Below the pieces are notes generated by a model. The model saw nothing but the letters and a program-made list of their open reading frames with translations. It searched no databases and had not been told where the DNA came from. Source: a bacterium (GTDB taxonomy: Bacteria > Tectomicrobia > Entotheonellia > Entotheonellales > Entotheonellaceae). From it: a stretch of 12,785 nt of DNA. Position numbers and translations under genes: made by a program. The stretch is from the NCBI GenBank assembly GCA_027294925.1, contig JAPULM010000655.1, positions 1-12,785 of the forward strand, written 5' to 3'. This document shows, piece after piece, positions 1-6,887 of the stretch (its first letter is position 1; every line of letters starts with the position of its first letter).

Positions 1-774
1 CTCGCCGTCCAAGCTCAGCGCGTCATCCGGGTCTTGACTACCGACATCGTCGATGGCAAAGGCCGCCAGATGGGTTAAGTCCTTGCGCGGCTCCTCAGGC
101 AATGTAGAGAGTGGCAGTGACGGCGCCAAGGTCGGCAAGTGTAAACGGTCCGGATATGGGTCAACACGGTAATCCCAGTATTGTAATCTCAATAACAGCG
201 CATGGGCGTTCTCAGGTGATTCCCTACGCCCCAGCTCACGAAGCAGGCGACTATTCGATCGGCCTCCCAACGCCAGTTCTTCAACTTCCCGCAGGAATCG
301 GCTGTCTTCACTATCGATATTGGCGTCTCGAACACGTTCGACGAACGCAGACCACGCTTCATCTGCAAGCTGGCGCGTCTGACGTGCGGTTTGTAAACGG
401 CTAACCTCATCGGCAGAGCTGACTTCAACATATTCAGGCGTGCCGCGAAAGTAGAGTCCCTCAACCACTAATTGCCATGCCGCCCAAGCTGTCGAAGGGG
501 TATACACACCGTAGACTAACTCCGCCAGTTCCGCCAGACAGGTGGTGTCGCCAGCCAACAACTCCCAAGCCGTTTCCACGTCACCTTGCGGCGTCTGTAA
601 ATCGTCCATCTTGGACAACGGTCCAGGATGCAGTATGACGACATCTTTTTGCCGTACTTTCTGTGTTTTTCCGCCTTCCAGCTCAATTTCCAAGCGCTCT
701 CCGATAACCGCGACACGAGCCGGTCGGTTCTTGTAAAGCACCAGGCTATTCTGTTCTGGGGTTGTTGGTGACAT
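1..774 (-). CDS. RNase II/R-family exoribonuclease (RNB domain), N-terminal part, runs off left edge
   Basis: The frame reads open from an ATG at 774 to the window edge, giving 258 codons. Family members are processive 3'-to-5' exoribonucleases that degrade RNA in the cytoplasm. The N-terminal ~50 residues (YKNRPARVAVIG, then EGGKTQKVRQKDVVILHPGP) resemble the small beta-barrel found at the front of many RNB proteins. A helical linker of about 170 residues follows. The RNB catalytic domain opens at the very edge with FAIDDVGSQDPDDALSLDG. Its acidic residues D242, D248, D250 and D251 have the same +6, +8, +9 spacing as the metal-binding aspartates D201, D207, D209 and D210 of E. coli RNase II. 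Most of the RNB domain and any S1 domain lie outside the window. The gene is divergent from the MocR regulator. The ribosome site is weak (GGGAG, about 12 bases upstream of the ATG). Family assignment is firm; whether it is RNase II or RNase R type cannot be decided from this part. Confidence 0.88.
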   Translation of the reverse strand, partial: MSPTTPEQNSLVLYKNRPARVAVIGERLEIELEGGKTQKVRQKDVVILHPGPLSKMDDLQTPQGDVETAWELLAGDTTCLAELAELVYGVYTPSTAWAAWQLVVEGLYFRGTPEYVEVSSADEVSRLQTARQTRQLADEAWSAFVERVRDANIDSEDSRFLREVEELALGGRSNSRLLRELGRRESPENAHALLLRLQYWDYRVDPYPDRLHLPTLAPSLPLSTLPEEPRKDLTHLAAFAIDDVGSQDPDDALSLDGE

Positions 775-809
775 GAGAGGTTACGACTCCCGACGGCATA
801 GAACCCCAC

Positions 810-833
810 GCCATCCACAGCGCCTTGGATGGC
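810..833. repeat. Inverted repeat in the exoribonuclease leader
   Basis: GCCATCCA (810-817) and TGGATGGC (826-833) are perfect 8-base complements around an 8-base loop. The repeat ends 36 bases upstream of the exoribonuclease ATG on the minus strand, so it would lie in that mRNA leader or act as an operator. There is no T-run, so it is unlikely to be an intrinsic terminator. Confidence 0.5.
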
Positions 834-977
834 ATGACCTATTACTTGGTGTTGTCGTTGGCGTCATTATGCCTGCTTTCACGGTCTAGCGCAATTGCCC
901 TGCCGCGCAATAACCCCTTTTCTTTCCATTCCGCAATCCGATGTGTTCTGTCCCAATCGTTTATCTTTAACTGTACC

Positions 978-1006
978 TTGTGGTTGTCGATCATCGAACT
1001 TATACT
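978..1006 (+). promoter_or_regulatory. Candidate sigma70-type promoter for the MocR regulator (and possibly pdxST)
   Basis: TTGTGG (978-983) and TATACT (1001-1006) are separated by exactly 17 bases. The -10 box matches the consensus at 5 of 6 positions and the -35 box at 3 of 6. Transcription would start near 1013 and leave a leader of about 58 bases. pdxS follows the regulator after only 33 bases, so this may serve the whole pdx block. Confidence 0.4.
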
Positions 1007-1070
1007 CAGAATCAACAACGGTGTGACCGCAAGATTATCATCTCATGGTATGGGGAAAATCCGCTACACC

Positions 1071-2522
1071 ATGTCTCGACAGCCTTACCTCCGGATTAAT
1101 TTTAACCGCCAAGACCCTGGCCGAACTCTATCGGCCCATCAAATCGTTGTGGCGATCAAAGAACAGATCGTGACGGAGAAGGTCGCCCCGGGCTGTCGCC
1201 TGCCTCCTGTTCGGGTTATGGCGCATCAACTGAGCATATCAAAAAACACCGTGCAAGTTGCTTATGACGAACTGGTGGCACAAGGTCTAGCTGAAAGCCG
1301 CAAACGTGTCGGACTGTTTGTCGCCTGCCTGTCACAGCCTGTTGACGCCGCTTCAGTGCATCGCGTACCATCGCCGCAGGTCGTCCCTCTGCCGCCGACC
1401 GACCTCAACCGCTATCGGCTGATTGCCAAACAGCCGATCAACCTTAGTTCGGTGTTCATCGATGCGGACCTCCTACCGAGAGAGCGCCTTGCCGCCTGTT
1501 TCAGAGCTGTGGTCAAACAACCCAACCTGCACACCGACTATCATGCGCAAGGCTTGTTGCCACTACGCAGGGTCATTGCGCAGCGTTTGCAAAAACGCGG
1601 CATCGAAGCCAGGGTTGAAGATATCATCACCACGGCAGGCTCTCAACAAGCGCTTGATATGGTATGCCGGATTCTCACCCACAAACGGATCGCGACTGAA
1701 AACCCGACTTATGAACTCGGTAAGATGCTATTTGATATGAACCATGTCGAAACGGTTGGCTTACCCCTTGATCCATTCGATGGGATGGACGTGGACCAAT
1801 GGCAAGACGCGTTGGCACAGTCTCGACCATCCCTGGTCTATCTGACGACAAACTTTCACAATCCAACCGGCTACTCCTACTCCACCTCAGAACTCCAACA
1901 TATCCTCGCCTGGTCGCAACAGCTTGGCTTTGGTATCCTGGAGGACGATTGGGGTTCCGACATGTTGTCGTTTTCCGAATTCAAGCCGTCGTTACGTGCC
2001 AGAGGCGGTAGTGGCGTGTTATATATCAATTCATTTACCAAGAAGTTGTTGCCTTCTTTGCGTCTAGGCTATATTGTTGGAAATGAACAAACCACTGCAG
2101 CTCTAGTGGCGTCCAAAACAGTGTCATGCCTGGGCCTATCGTCAATCGTAGAAGCAGCGTTATTTGAGTTTCTCGACCGGGGGTATTATGATGTACATCT
2201 CAAACACCTGCAGTACGAACTCGATCAACGCTATCGCAATTGTCTCGAACTGCTGCGACAGACGATGCCAGAAGGCGTTAAGTGGACCGCACCAGGTGGT
2301 GGTCCCAGCCTCTGGTTGGAGTTGCCGAAACGGGTTGACTGTAAAAAATTAAAGACCAAACTTGAGGCACGGCAAGTGGCCATTCATTTGTCATCGCATG
2401 CATTTTTTGATCAACCACATTTAAACGGCTTCAGAATCGGCTATGCGCTGCTTGCACCACATGAGCTACAGCGCGGCATTGAGATTGTGGCGGCAGAATT
2501 AACGACAGCACTTAAGGCTTGA
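1071..2522 (+). CDS. pdxR: MocR-family (GntR wHTH plus class I aminotransferase fold) regulator, PdxR-like
   Basis: This is a 483-residue transcription factor with two domains. Residues ~20-90 form a GntR-type winged helix, with PPVRVMAHQLSISKNTVQ as the HTH core. Residues ~125-480 are a fold type I aminotransferase domain that binds PLP as an effector. Expected PLP-site residues are visible: HNPTG (N264), EDDWGSD (D292), the Schiff-base lysine K324 in SFTKKLLPSLRLGY, and R455 in NGFRIGY. In GabR the position two after the aspartate is a Tyr (Y281); here it is W294. The start at 1071 is chosen because it gives the usual MocR length; ATG 1050 is an in-frame alternative, and extension to 825 adds unmatched sequence. 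It lies 33 bases upstream of pdxS on the same strand, so it probably senses PLP and controls pdxST and itself. The PdxR role is inferred from context; MocR membership is firm. Confidence 0.85.
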   Translation: MSRQPYLRINFNRQDPGRTLSAHQIVVAIKEQIVTEKVAPGCRLPPVRVMAHQLSISKNTVQVAYDELVAQGLAESRKRVGLFVACLSQPVDAASVHRVPSPQVVPLPPTDLNRYRLIAKQPINLSSVFIDADLLPRERLAACFRAVVKQPNLHTDYHAQGLLPLRRVIAQRLQKRGIEARVEDIITTAGSQQALDMVCRILTHKRIATENPTYELGKMLFDMNHVETVGLPLDPFDGMDVDQWQDALAQSRPSLVYLTTNFHNPTGYSYSTSELQHILAWSQQLGFGILEDDWGSDMLSFSEFKPSLRARGGSGVLYINSFTKKLLPSLRLGYIVGNEQTTAALVASKTVSCLGLSSIVEAALFEFLDRGYYDVHLKHLQYELDQRYRNCLELLRQTMPEGVKWTAPGGGPSLWLELPKRVDCKKLKTKLEARQVAIHLSSHAFFDQPHLNGFRIGYALLAPHELQRGIEIVAAELTTALKA

Positions 2523-2555
2523 GCATAACTTGTTCACAACCGGAGGAACCACAAC

Positions 2556-3437
2556 ATGACTGAAACATCTTTTACCCTAAAAACCGGCCTGGCTGAAATG
2601 CTCAAAGGCGGCGTGATTATGGACGTCACCAATGCTGAGCAAGCAAAAATTGCCGAGGATGCTGGTGCCGTCGCCGTGATGGCGCTGGAACGCGTTCCAG
2701 CCGATATCCGAGCTGACGGCGGTGTCGCCCGCATGGCTGACCCAACAAAAATCCGTGAAATTATCAACATCGTGTCCGTCCCGGTTATGGCAAAAGCGCG
2801 CATCGGACATTTTGCCGAGGCCCAAATTCTGCAGGCCTTAGGTGTCGATTATATCGATGAAAGCGAAGTCTTAACGCCTGCCGATGAAGCGCACCACATT
2901 GACAAATTCGCCTTCAGCGTTCCCTTTGTCTGTGGGGCTCGCAATCTGGGCGAAGCGCTACGCCGCATTGGTGAAGGCGCAGCGCTGATTCGGACCAAGG
3001 GCGAAGCGGGATCAGGCAATGTGGTGGAAGCCGTGCGTCATATGCGCGCCGTACAAAGCGCCATTCGGCGCCTGACCACCCTGGGCAATGAGGAACTGAT
3101 GGCTGAGGCAAAAGATTTAGGGGCGCCCTACGAACTGGTTAAATTAGTCGCCCGCGACGGCAAATTGCCGGTGCCTAACTTCGCCGCCGGCGGCATCGCA
3201 ACCCCAGCCGACGCCTCACTCATGATGCAACTGGGCGCAGAAACCGTTTTTGTCGGCTCCGGCGTGTTCAAATCAGGCGACCCGGCGCAACGCGCCAAAG
3301 CTATCGTTGAAGCCACCACCCATTACCTCGATGCGGATGTCCTGGCGCGCGTGTCGGAGAACCTGGGCGAGGCCATGGTCGGTATCAACATTGATCAACT
3401 CGAGCCCGGCGAACTTCTGCAGACGCGGGGGTGGTAG
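2556..3437 (+). CDS. pdxS: Pyridoxal 5'-phosphate synthase, lyase subunit PdxS
   Basis: PdxS makes PLP from ribose 5-phosphate, glyceraldehyde 3-phosphate and ammonia in the DXP-independent vitamin B6 route, with PdxT as glutaminase partner, in the cytoplasm. The 293-residue length is normal for this (beta/alpha)8 barrel. D23 ([11 protein letters not shown]), the ribose-5-phosphate lysine K80 (MAKARIGH) and the second catalytic lysine K148 ([10 protein letters not shown]) are present, each one residue off the B. subtilis numbering of 24, 81 and 149. The phosphate-binding segments [12 protein letters not shown] and [11 protein letters not shown] are also intact. A strong Shine-Dalgarno GGAGGA (2542-2547) lies 8 bases before the ATG. 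pdxT follows after 3 bases, so the two are almost certainly co-transcribed and translationally coupled. Confidence 0.98.
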   Translation: MTETSFTLKTGLAEMLKGGVIMDVTNAEQAKIAEDAGAVAVMALERVPADIRADGGVARMADPTKIREIINIVSVPVMAKARIGHFAEAQILQALGVDYIDESEVLTPADEAHHIDKFAFSVPFVCGARNLGEALRRIGEGAALIRTKGEAGSGNVVEAVRHMRAVQSAIRRLTTLGNEELMAEAKDLGAPYELVKLVARDGKLPVPNFAAGGIATPADASLMMQLGAETVFVGSGVFKSGDPAQRAKAIVEATTHYLDADVLARVSENLGEAMVGINIDQLEPGELLQTRGW

Positions 3438-3440
3438 CGT

Positions 3441-4025
3441 ATGAACCAGGTGGGCGTTCTGGCCCTGCAAGGCGACTTTGCTGCACATGGTCGGGTGCTG
3501 GACGCTCTCGGCATCCGCTGGCGTGAAGTGCGGACTCCGCAGGATTTGTCAAACGTCGACGCCTTGATCCTACCGGGGGGTGAAAGCTCCACCTTGGTCA
3601 AGTTGCTGCATTCGAGCCGCTTGTGGACGGCGCTGCAGACCTTTCATGCGGCCGGCCGTCCGCTCTTCGGCACCTGTGCAGGCCTCATTTTACTAGCGCA
3701 AGAAACGCGCTGTCCCAAACAACAAAGCCTAGGCTTTATCGATATTGTAGCAGCCCGCAATGCCTATGGACGCCAAATCGACAGCTTCATAGATGATGGT
3801 CAAACCCTAGTGCCTGAAGATCTCGCAGCCGAGTCACTGCAAATGGTGTTTATTCGCGCTCCAAAAATTGTTCAGCTCGGGCCACAAGTTGAACCACTAG
3901 CCACCTGCCGAGGTGAGGTAGCGCTTGCCCGCCAAGCGCATGTTTTAGTAGCGACATTTCACCCGGAGCTAGCCGACAACCATTGCGTGCATCACTATTT
4001 CCTTCGCATGCTACAAGAAGATTGA
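3441..4025 (+). CDS. pdxT: Pyridoxal 5'-phosphate synthase, glutaminase subunit PdxT
   Basis: PdxT hydrolyses glutamine and channels ammonia to PdxS. It is a 194-residue class I glutamine amidotransferase of normal length. The oxyanion-hole segment LPGGESST (44-51), the nucleophile C79 in FGTCAGLILLA and the His-Glu pair in TFHPEL (H174, E176) complete the triad. The N-terminus VGVLALQGDFAAH is typical of the family. The start lies 3 bases after the pdxS stop, and a GGGGGTGG run within the end of pdxS can act as ribosome site. The TGA stop is 11 bases before recognisable dehydrogenase-relic sequence, so the downstream boundary of the operon has been rearranged. Base composition and codon use do not differ obviously from pdxS. 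Confidence 0.97.
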   Translation: MNQVGVLALQGDFAAHGRVLDALGIRWREVRTPQDLSNVDALILPGGESSTLVKLLHSSRLWTALQTFHAAGRPLFGTCAGLILLAQETRCPKQQSLGFIDIVAARNAYGRQIDSFIDDGQTLVPEDLAAESLQMVFIRAPKIVQLGPQVEPLATCRGEVALARQAHVLVATFHPELADNHCVHHYFLRMLQED

Positions 4026-4036
4026 GTTCCCCCCTG

Positions 4037-4522
4037 GACAAACTCGGCATCAAGGTGGCCAATAACGGCGGTGGCAATGCAGTCGCCGTGGCCGAGCACA
4101 GCATCGCATTGATGGTCAGTGTATATCGCAACCTGAAACGGCAGTTTCAATCCGTGCAGGACCGCCAATGGGCCGCCGACATCCACACCACCTGGTTTCC
4201 CAATGCCTATGAACTTACCGACAAGATAGTCGGCATTATTGGCCTGGGGCGCATCGGGCAGCAGGTGGCCCGGCGCTTACAGGGCTGGGACTGCCGACTT
4301 ATTTACCATGATGTCACAGGCTTGCCGACAGCCCGAGAAAAGGCGTTAAACATTACCAAGGTTGACTTTGACGAGCTGCTACGAACCTCTGATATGATAA
4401 CCCTACATGTGCCGCTTAGTCGCCTCACCAAAGGCATGATGAATGATCGCGCCTTTGCAGTGCAAAACGTAGCCCGAGTGGCGAGCGGTGAAGCGCCGCA
4501 ATCGATTGTCGATCCAGTCTGA
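4037..4522 (+). pseudogene. D-2-hydroxyacid dehydrogenase relic (5'-truncated, internal in-frame deletion)
   Basis: The translated frame shows part of an NAD-dependent D-2-hydroxyacid dehydrogenase (phosphoglycerate/glycerate dehydrogenase family). Homology starts abruptly at DKLGIKVANNGGGNAVAVAE, a segment normally ~90-100 residues into the protein, with no start codon of its own. The Rossmann core VGIIGLGRIGQQVARRLQGW with its GxGxxG and the following TSDMITLHVPLSRLTKGMMN are well kept. After MMNDRAFA the frame jumps straight to VQNVARVASGEAPQSIVDP, the usual C-terminal helix and tail. The intervening ~110 residues, which carry the catalytic Arg, Glu and His, are gone. The frame is unbroken to a TGA at 4520-4522, so the deletion is in frame. 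The product cannot be an active dehydrogenase. It lies directly after pdxT and may be transcribed with it. Homology to E. coli PdxB cannot be argued from what remains. Confidence 0.85.
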
Positions 4523-4641
4523 TTATCCGTTTGACCATCAAGGTCTTAGGGCGGGGTGGAACGCCTTGCTCAAAGCTGCTCCGACATAAGTAAATCGTTT
4601 GTTGAGCTAATACCTTCTGTCCAATGAGGGAAAACCGTACG

Positions 4642-6021
4642 ATGTCGACGCCATACCACGACCACGACCTTCAGCATTTCGACGTCATTATTGTTGGGGC
4701 TGGATCAGGCAATATGATCCCCGGGCCGCAAATGGACACCTGGCGCCTAGCCATTGTCGAACCGGACAAGTTCGGCGGGACGTGCCTAAACCGGGGTTGT
4801 ATTCCATCCAAAATGCTTATTTATGCCGCCGAGGTAATTGAAACCGCCCGACACGGAAGTCAAATCGGGGTCTATCATCGCCTTGAGCGCGTCGACTGGC
4901 AACGTGTGGTGGGGCGTCTATGGGAAAAAATTGATCCGATCGCGGCTGCCGGTGCAGACTATCGCGCTACACAAAACAATGTCACCGTGTTCGATGCCCC
5001 AGCCAGATTTGTTGACCAGCGGGTGCTTGAAACCGGCGGCCAATACATCACCGCGGAGCGTATTGTTTTAGCGGCCGGCTCTCGCCCATTGCTGCCCGAT
5101 TTACCTGGCCTGGCCGACATCCCCTACCACACGTCGGACACCGTGATGCGCTTGCCGACTCAACCTGCCTCGATGTTGATCATTGGGGGCGGCTATGTGG
5201 GCGCCGAGATGGCACACTTTTTTGGTTCGCTGGGGACACAGGTCACCATTGTGGACCACGGCGAAGTGCTCCTTAAACGGGAAGACGATGACGTGGCGCA
5301 GGCCTTTACAACACGTTACCAGGAGCGTTTTAATGTGCTGCTGAACGCGCGTGCACAACGTGTCAGTGCGTCGGCCAACGGGGTCACCGTACACTTTGAT
5401 GTCGCCGGTCATGCACACGATGTCACGGCTGAAGTGATCCTGTTTGCCTCTGGGCGCCGACCCAACTCGGACCAACTCGATGTTGCCGCCGCCGGCATTG
5501 AGGTCGATAGCCGTGGCCGCGTGCTGACGGATACCTCAATGGAAACATCAGTGCCCGGTATCTACGCTCTAGGTGATCTGGCCTCAGGTCATGCCTTGAA
5601 ACACACTGCCAATGCTGAGGCTCGGCACATTGCGAAGCTTCTTCTGGGACATGATAAGCACCCGCTCGCCTATGATGGCGTGCCGCATGCCGTATTCGCT
5701 GCACCGCAAGTTGCCAGCGTCGGCCTGACCGAACGCCAGGCGCAACAACAGGGTGTGCCCTATATCACGTCAAAACGAATGGTTGCCGACACCGCCTACG
5801 GTTGGGCGAGTGCAGATACAACCAGCTTTGTCAAACTCGTGGCTGACCCGCAAACACGTCAATTACTTGGTGCCCACATCATGGGGCCGCAGGCATCCGT
5901 ATTGCTCCAGGCCTTGGTACAAGGGATGAAGTATGGACAAACGGTGGATGAAATGGCGCAGGTCATCTATATTCATCCGGCCCTCACCGAAGTGGTGGAA
6001 CAGGCCCTGCTTGAACTATGA
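4642..6021 (+). CDS. Mycothione-reductase-like FAD-dependent pyridine nucleotide-disulfide oxidoreductase
   Basis: This is a 459-residue class I flavoprotein disulfide reductase of normal length. Numbered from 4642: FAD motif GAGSGN (19-24), redox-active cysteines in GGTCLNRGCIPSKM (C48, C53), NAD(P) motif IGGGYVG (near 182-187), second FAD segment GIYALGDLASG, and catalytic H445/E450 in IHPALTEVVE. Several features resemble actinobacterial mycothione reductase rather than lipoamide dehydrogenase or MerA: the GAGSGN front, KMLIYAAEV, YHTSDTVMR, AYGWA and IHPALTEVVEQALLEL. Mycothiol is known mainly from Actinobacteria, so the substrate may be another low-molecular-weight disulfide. D205, at the end of the second strand of the NAD(P) domain, suggests NADH rather than NADPH; this is inference. 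Start 4642 is preferred because GAGGG (4626-4630) lies 11 bases upstream; ATG 4624 is an in-frame alternative. No recognisable partner gene lies beside it. Confidence 0.85.
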   Translation: MSTPYHDHDLQHFDVIIVGAGSGNMIPGPQMDTWRLAIVEPDKFGGTCLNRGCIPSKMLIYAAEVIETARHGSQIGVYHRLERVDWQRVVGRLWEKIDPIAAAGADYRATQNNVTVFDAPARFVDQRVLETGGQYITAERIVLAAGSRPLLPDLPGLADIPYHTSDTVMRLPTQPASMLIIGGGYVGAEMAHFFGSLGTQVTIVDHGEVLLKREDDDVAQAFTTRYQERFNVLLNARAQRVSASANGVTVHFDVAGHAHDVTAEVILFASGRRPNSDQLDVAAAGIEVDSRGRVLTDTSMETSVPGIYALGDLASGHALKHTANAEARHIAKLLLGHDKHPLAYDGVPHAVFAAPQVASVGLTERQAQQQGVPYITSKRMVADTAYGWASADTTSFVKLVADPQTRQLLGAHIMGPQASVLLQALVQGMKYGQTVDEMAQVIYIHPALTEVVEQALLEL

Positions 6022-6087
6022 ATTTAATTCGGCAGAGGCCTCATATACCGTTAGCGCTTATTGCGCTCGCCCCTAGCTTAGGACTGT

Positions 6088-6336
6088 TTGGTCGCCTGCG
6101 TGCTGACCCCTCTCGTTTCCCCCGCGAATATTCCCTTTGCTGGACCCTGTCATCTACTCCAGCGTCTGGGCTTTGCCGAGCGTATCCGTCGTAGTCACTA
6201 TGTTTTCACCAAAGAGGGAGTCGAACAAATCCTGAATCTACAACCCAAAGGGCGGCAGGCAAAACCCTACCAGGTTAAGCAAGTACGCCGTGTCATCCTC
6301 AAATATCACCTCGGAGGAGTCACAGATGTCTCATGA
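6088..6336 (+). CDS. hicA: HicA-family toxin, probably degenerate
   Basis: HicA toxins are small double-stranded-RNA-binding-fold mRNA interferases that are neutralised by HicB. Residues ~13-70 match the family pattern: ANIPFAGPCHLLQRLGF, then RSHYVFTKEG, then NLQPKG and AKPYQVKQVRRVILKYHL. The active-site His is kept, but the usual Gly-Ser-His-His has become Arg-Ser-His-Tyr. No ATG exists; an in-frame TAG sits at 6079-6081, leaving TTG 6088 or GTG 6100 as the only starts and costing a few N-terminal residues. The 3' end overlaps hicB by 11 bases (6326-6336), the normal hicA-hicB coupling. The partner hicB is clearly broken, so an active toxin would be unbalanced. I therefore infer that this gene is inactive or weakly expressed. 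Family identity is strong; functional status is inferred. Confidence 0.75.
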   Translation: MVACVLTPLVSPANIPFAGPCHLLQRLGFAERIRRSHYVFTKEGVEQILNLQPKGRQAKPYQVKQVRRVILKYHLGGVTDVS

Positions 6337-6463
6337 CAATCGTTATGAAACCATACTGTATTGGAGCAAAGAAGACCAAGCCATCATTGCCGAATGGATC
6401 GAGACCGCTCAGCAGCTAGGGCGTGTCATTCCCCAGCCCAAAGGCCGGCTCATGTTCGCGTAA
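6326..6463 (+). pseudogene. hicB: HicB-family antitoxin with internal in-frame deletion
   Basis: The 45-codon frame starts at ATG 6326 behind a very good Shine-Dalgarno GGAGGAG (6313-6319, 6-base spacing) inside the 3' end of hicA. Residues 1-23 (YETILYWSKEDQAIIAE) are the first strands of a HicB partial-RNase-H-fold antitoxin. Residues 24-45 (WIETAQQLGRVIPQPKGRLM) are its usual C-terminal end. The ~25-30 residues that normally lie between them are missing, including the conserved LPGC-type turn and the helix of repeated Ala/Glu residues. The frame is preserved and ends at TAA 6461-6463. Such a protein could not form the normal fold, so the gene is called a pseudogene. This HicB subtype has no separate HTH domain. 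Confidence 0.8.
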
Positions 6464-6534
6464 TGGGCTTGCCGGAGTCTGATTTCTCACCATTTTTCAG
6501 AAACTCAGCAACTTAAACTATCTCTAATCTATAC

Positions 6535-6563
6535 TTGACAGAACTTCTGTCATCTTCTAGCAT
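6535..6563 (+). promoter_or_regulatory. Candidate promoter with palindromic operator over the -35 box
   Basis: A perfect consensus -35 TTGACA (6535-6540) is followed after 17 bases by TAGCAT (6558-6563), which matches the -10 consensus at 4 of 6 positions. A perfect palindrome, TGACAGAA-C-TTCTGTCA (6536-6552), covers the -35 box and half the spacer, a layout typical of a dimeric-repressor operator. The next supported gene on this strand starts about 400 bases downstream, so the transcript would have a long leader or be non-coding. Confidence 0.4.
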
Positions 6564-6867
6564 GCAACGACTGCCTGCTTGGCGCTTGAGCGAGGCCTCG
6601 CCCTGTGTCACACAGTGCCCCGCCAAATGGCCTCAGGCAAGCACCGCGTCATTTAACATAGGTCGGCAAAAGTTCATAACCGGTAACGCATTTTCGGCCT
6701 GCGCCTGTTTGACCTCGTTAAGACGATGCAGGATACGGTCGTGCATCGGGTTCATGCATGCATGTGCGCCGTATGCGACCTTTGCAGCACGAGGGTATGC
6801 GTAACATAAGCACGTCAACATACCGCGGGGACAGATAAGCAAGCGAAACCCCTGCATCCGTTGCTAC

Positions 6868-6887
6868 AATTATGCTAATTATGCTAA
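6868..6887. repeat. Short tandem repeat (9-base unit)
   Basis: AATTATGCT occurs twice in direct succession (6868-6876, 6877-6885), followed by AA. The TATGCT cores look like weak -10 boxes upstream of the pdxA homologue, but no convincing -35 sits at the right distance. Confidence 0.6.

Larger units (their letters stand above)
775..1070. other. Divergent intergenic region between RNB exoribonuclease and MocR regulator
   Basis: This stretch separates two divergent genes. The plus frame stays open back to 825, but the residues before 1071 resemble nothing and precede the normal start of a GntR-type domain, so it is read as non-coding. It holds an inverted repeat near the exoribonuclease start (810-833) and a candidate plus-strand promoter (978-1006). 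Both are listed separately. Confidence 0.7.

Noticed and set aside
516..818. Minus-strand 100-residue frame over the exoribonuclease start
   Set aside because: It is an out-of-frame shadow of the RNB gene, whose own frame is open to the window edge and has catalytic motifs.
825..1070. Extension of the MocR regulator frame to 825, giving 565 residues
   Set aside because: The extra 82 residues resemble no domain, the winged helix starts right after 1071, and the stretch covers a plausible promoter.
4037..4522. Reading the dehydrogenase relic as PdxB (erythronate-4-phosphate dehydrogenase) because it sits beside pdx genes
   Set aside because: PdxB belongs to the other B6 pathway, and the surviving Rossmann core is generic to D-2-hydroxyacid dehydrogenases.
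6633..6857. Minus-strand 74-residue frame with a protein-like end (HDRILHRLNEVKQAQAENAL)
   Set aside because: The second half looks somewhat helical, but no family is recognised, there is no ribosome site I would trust, and an equally long plus frame overlaps it.
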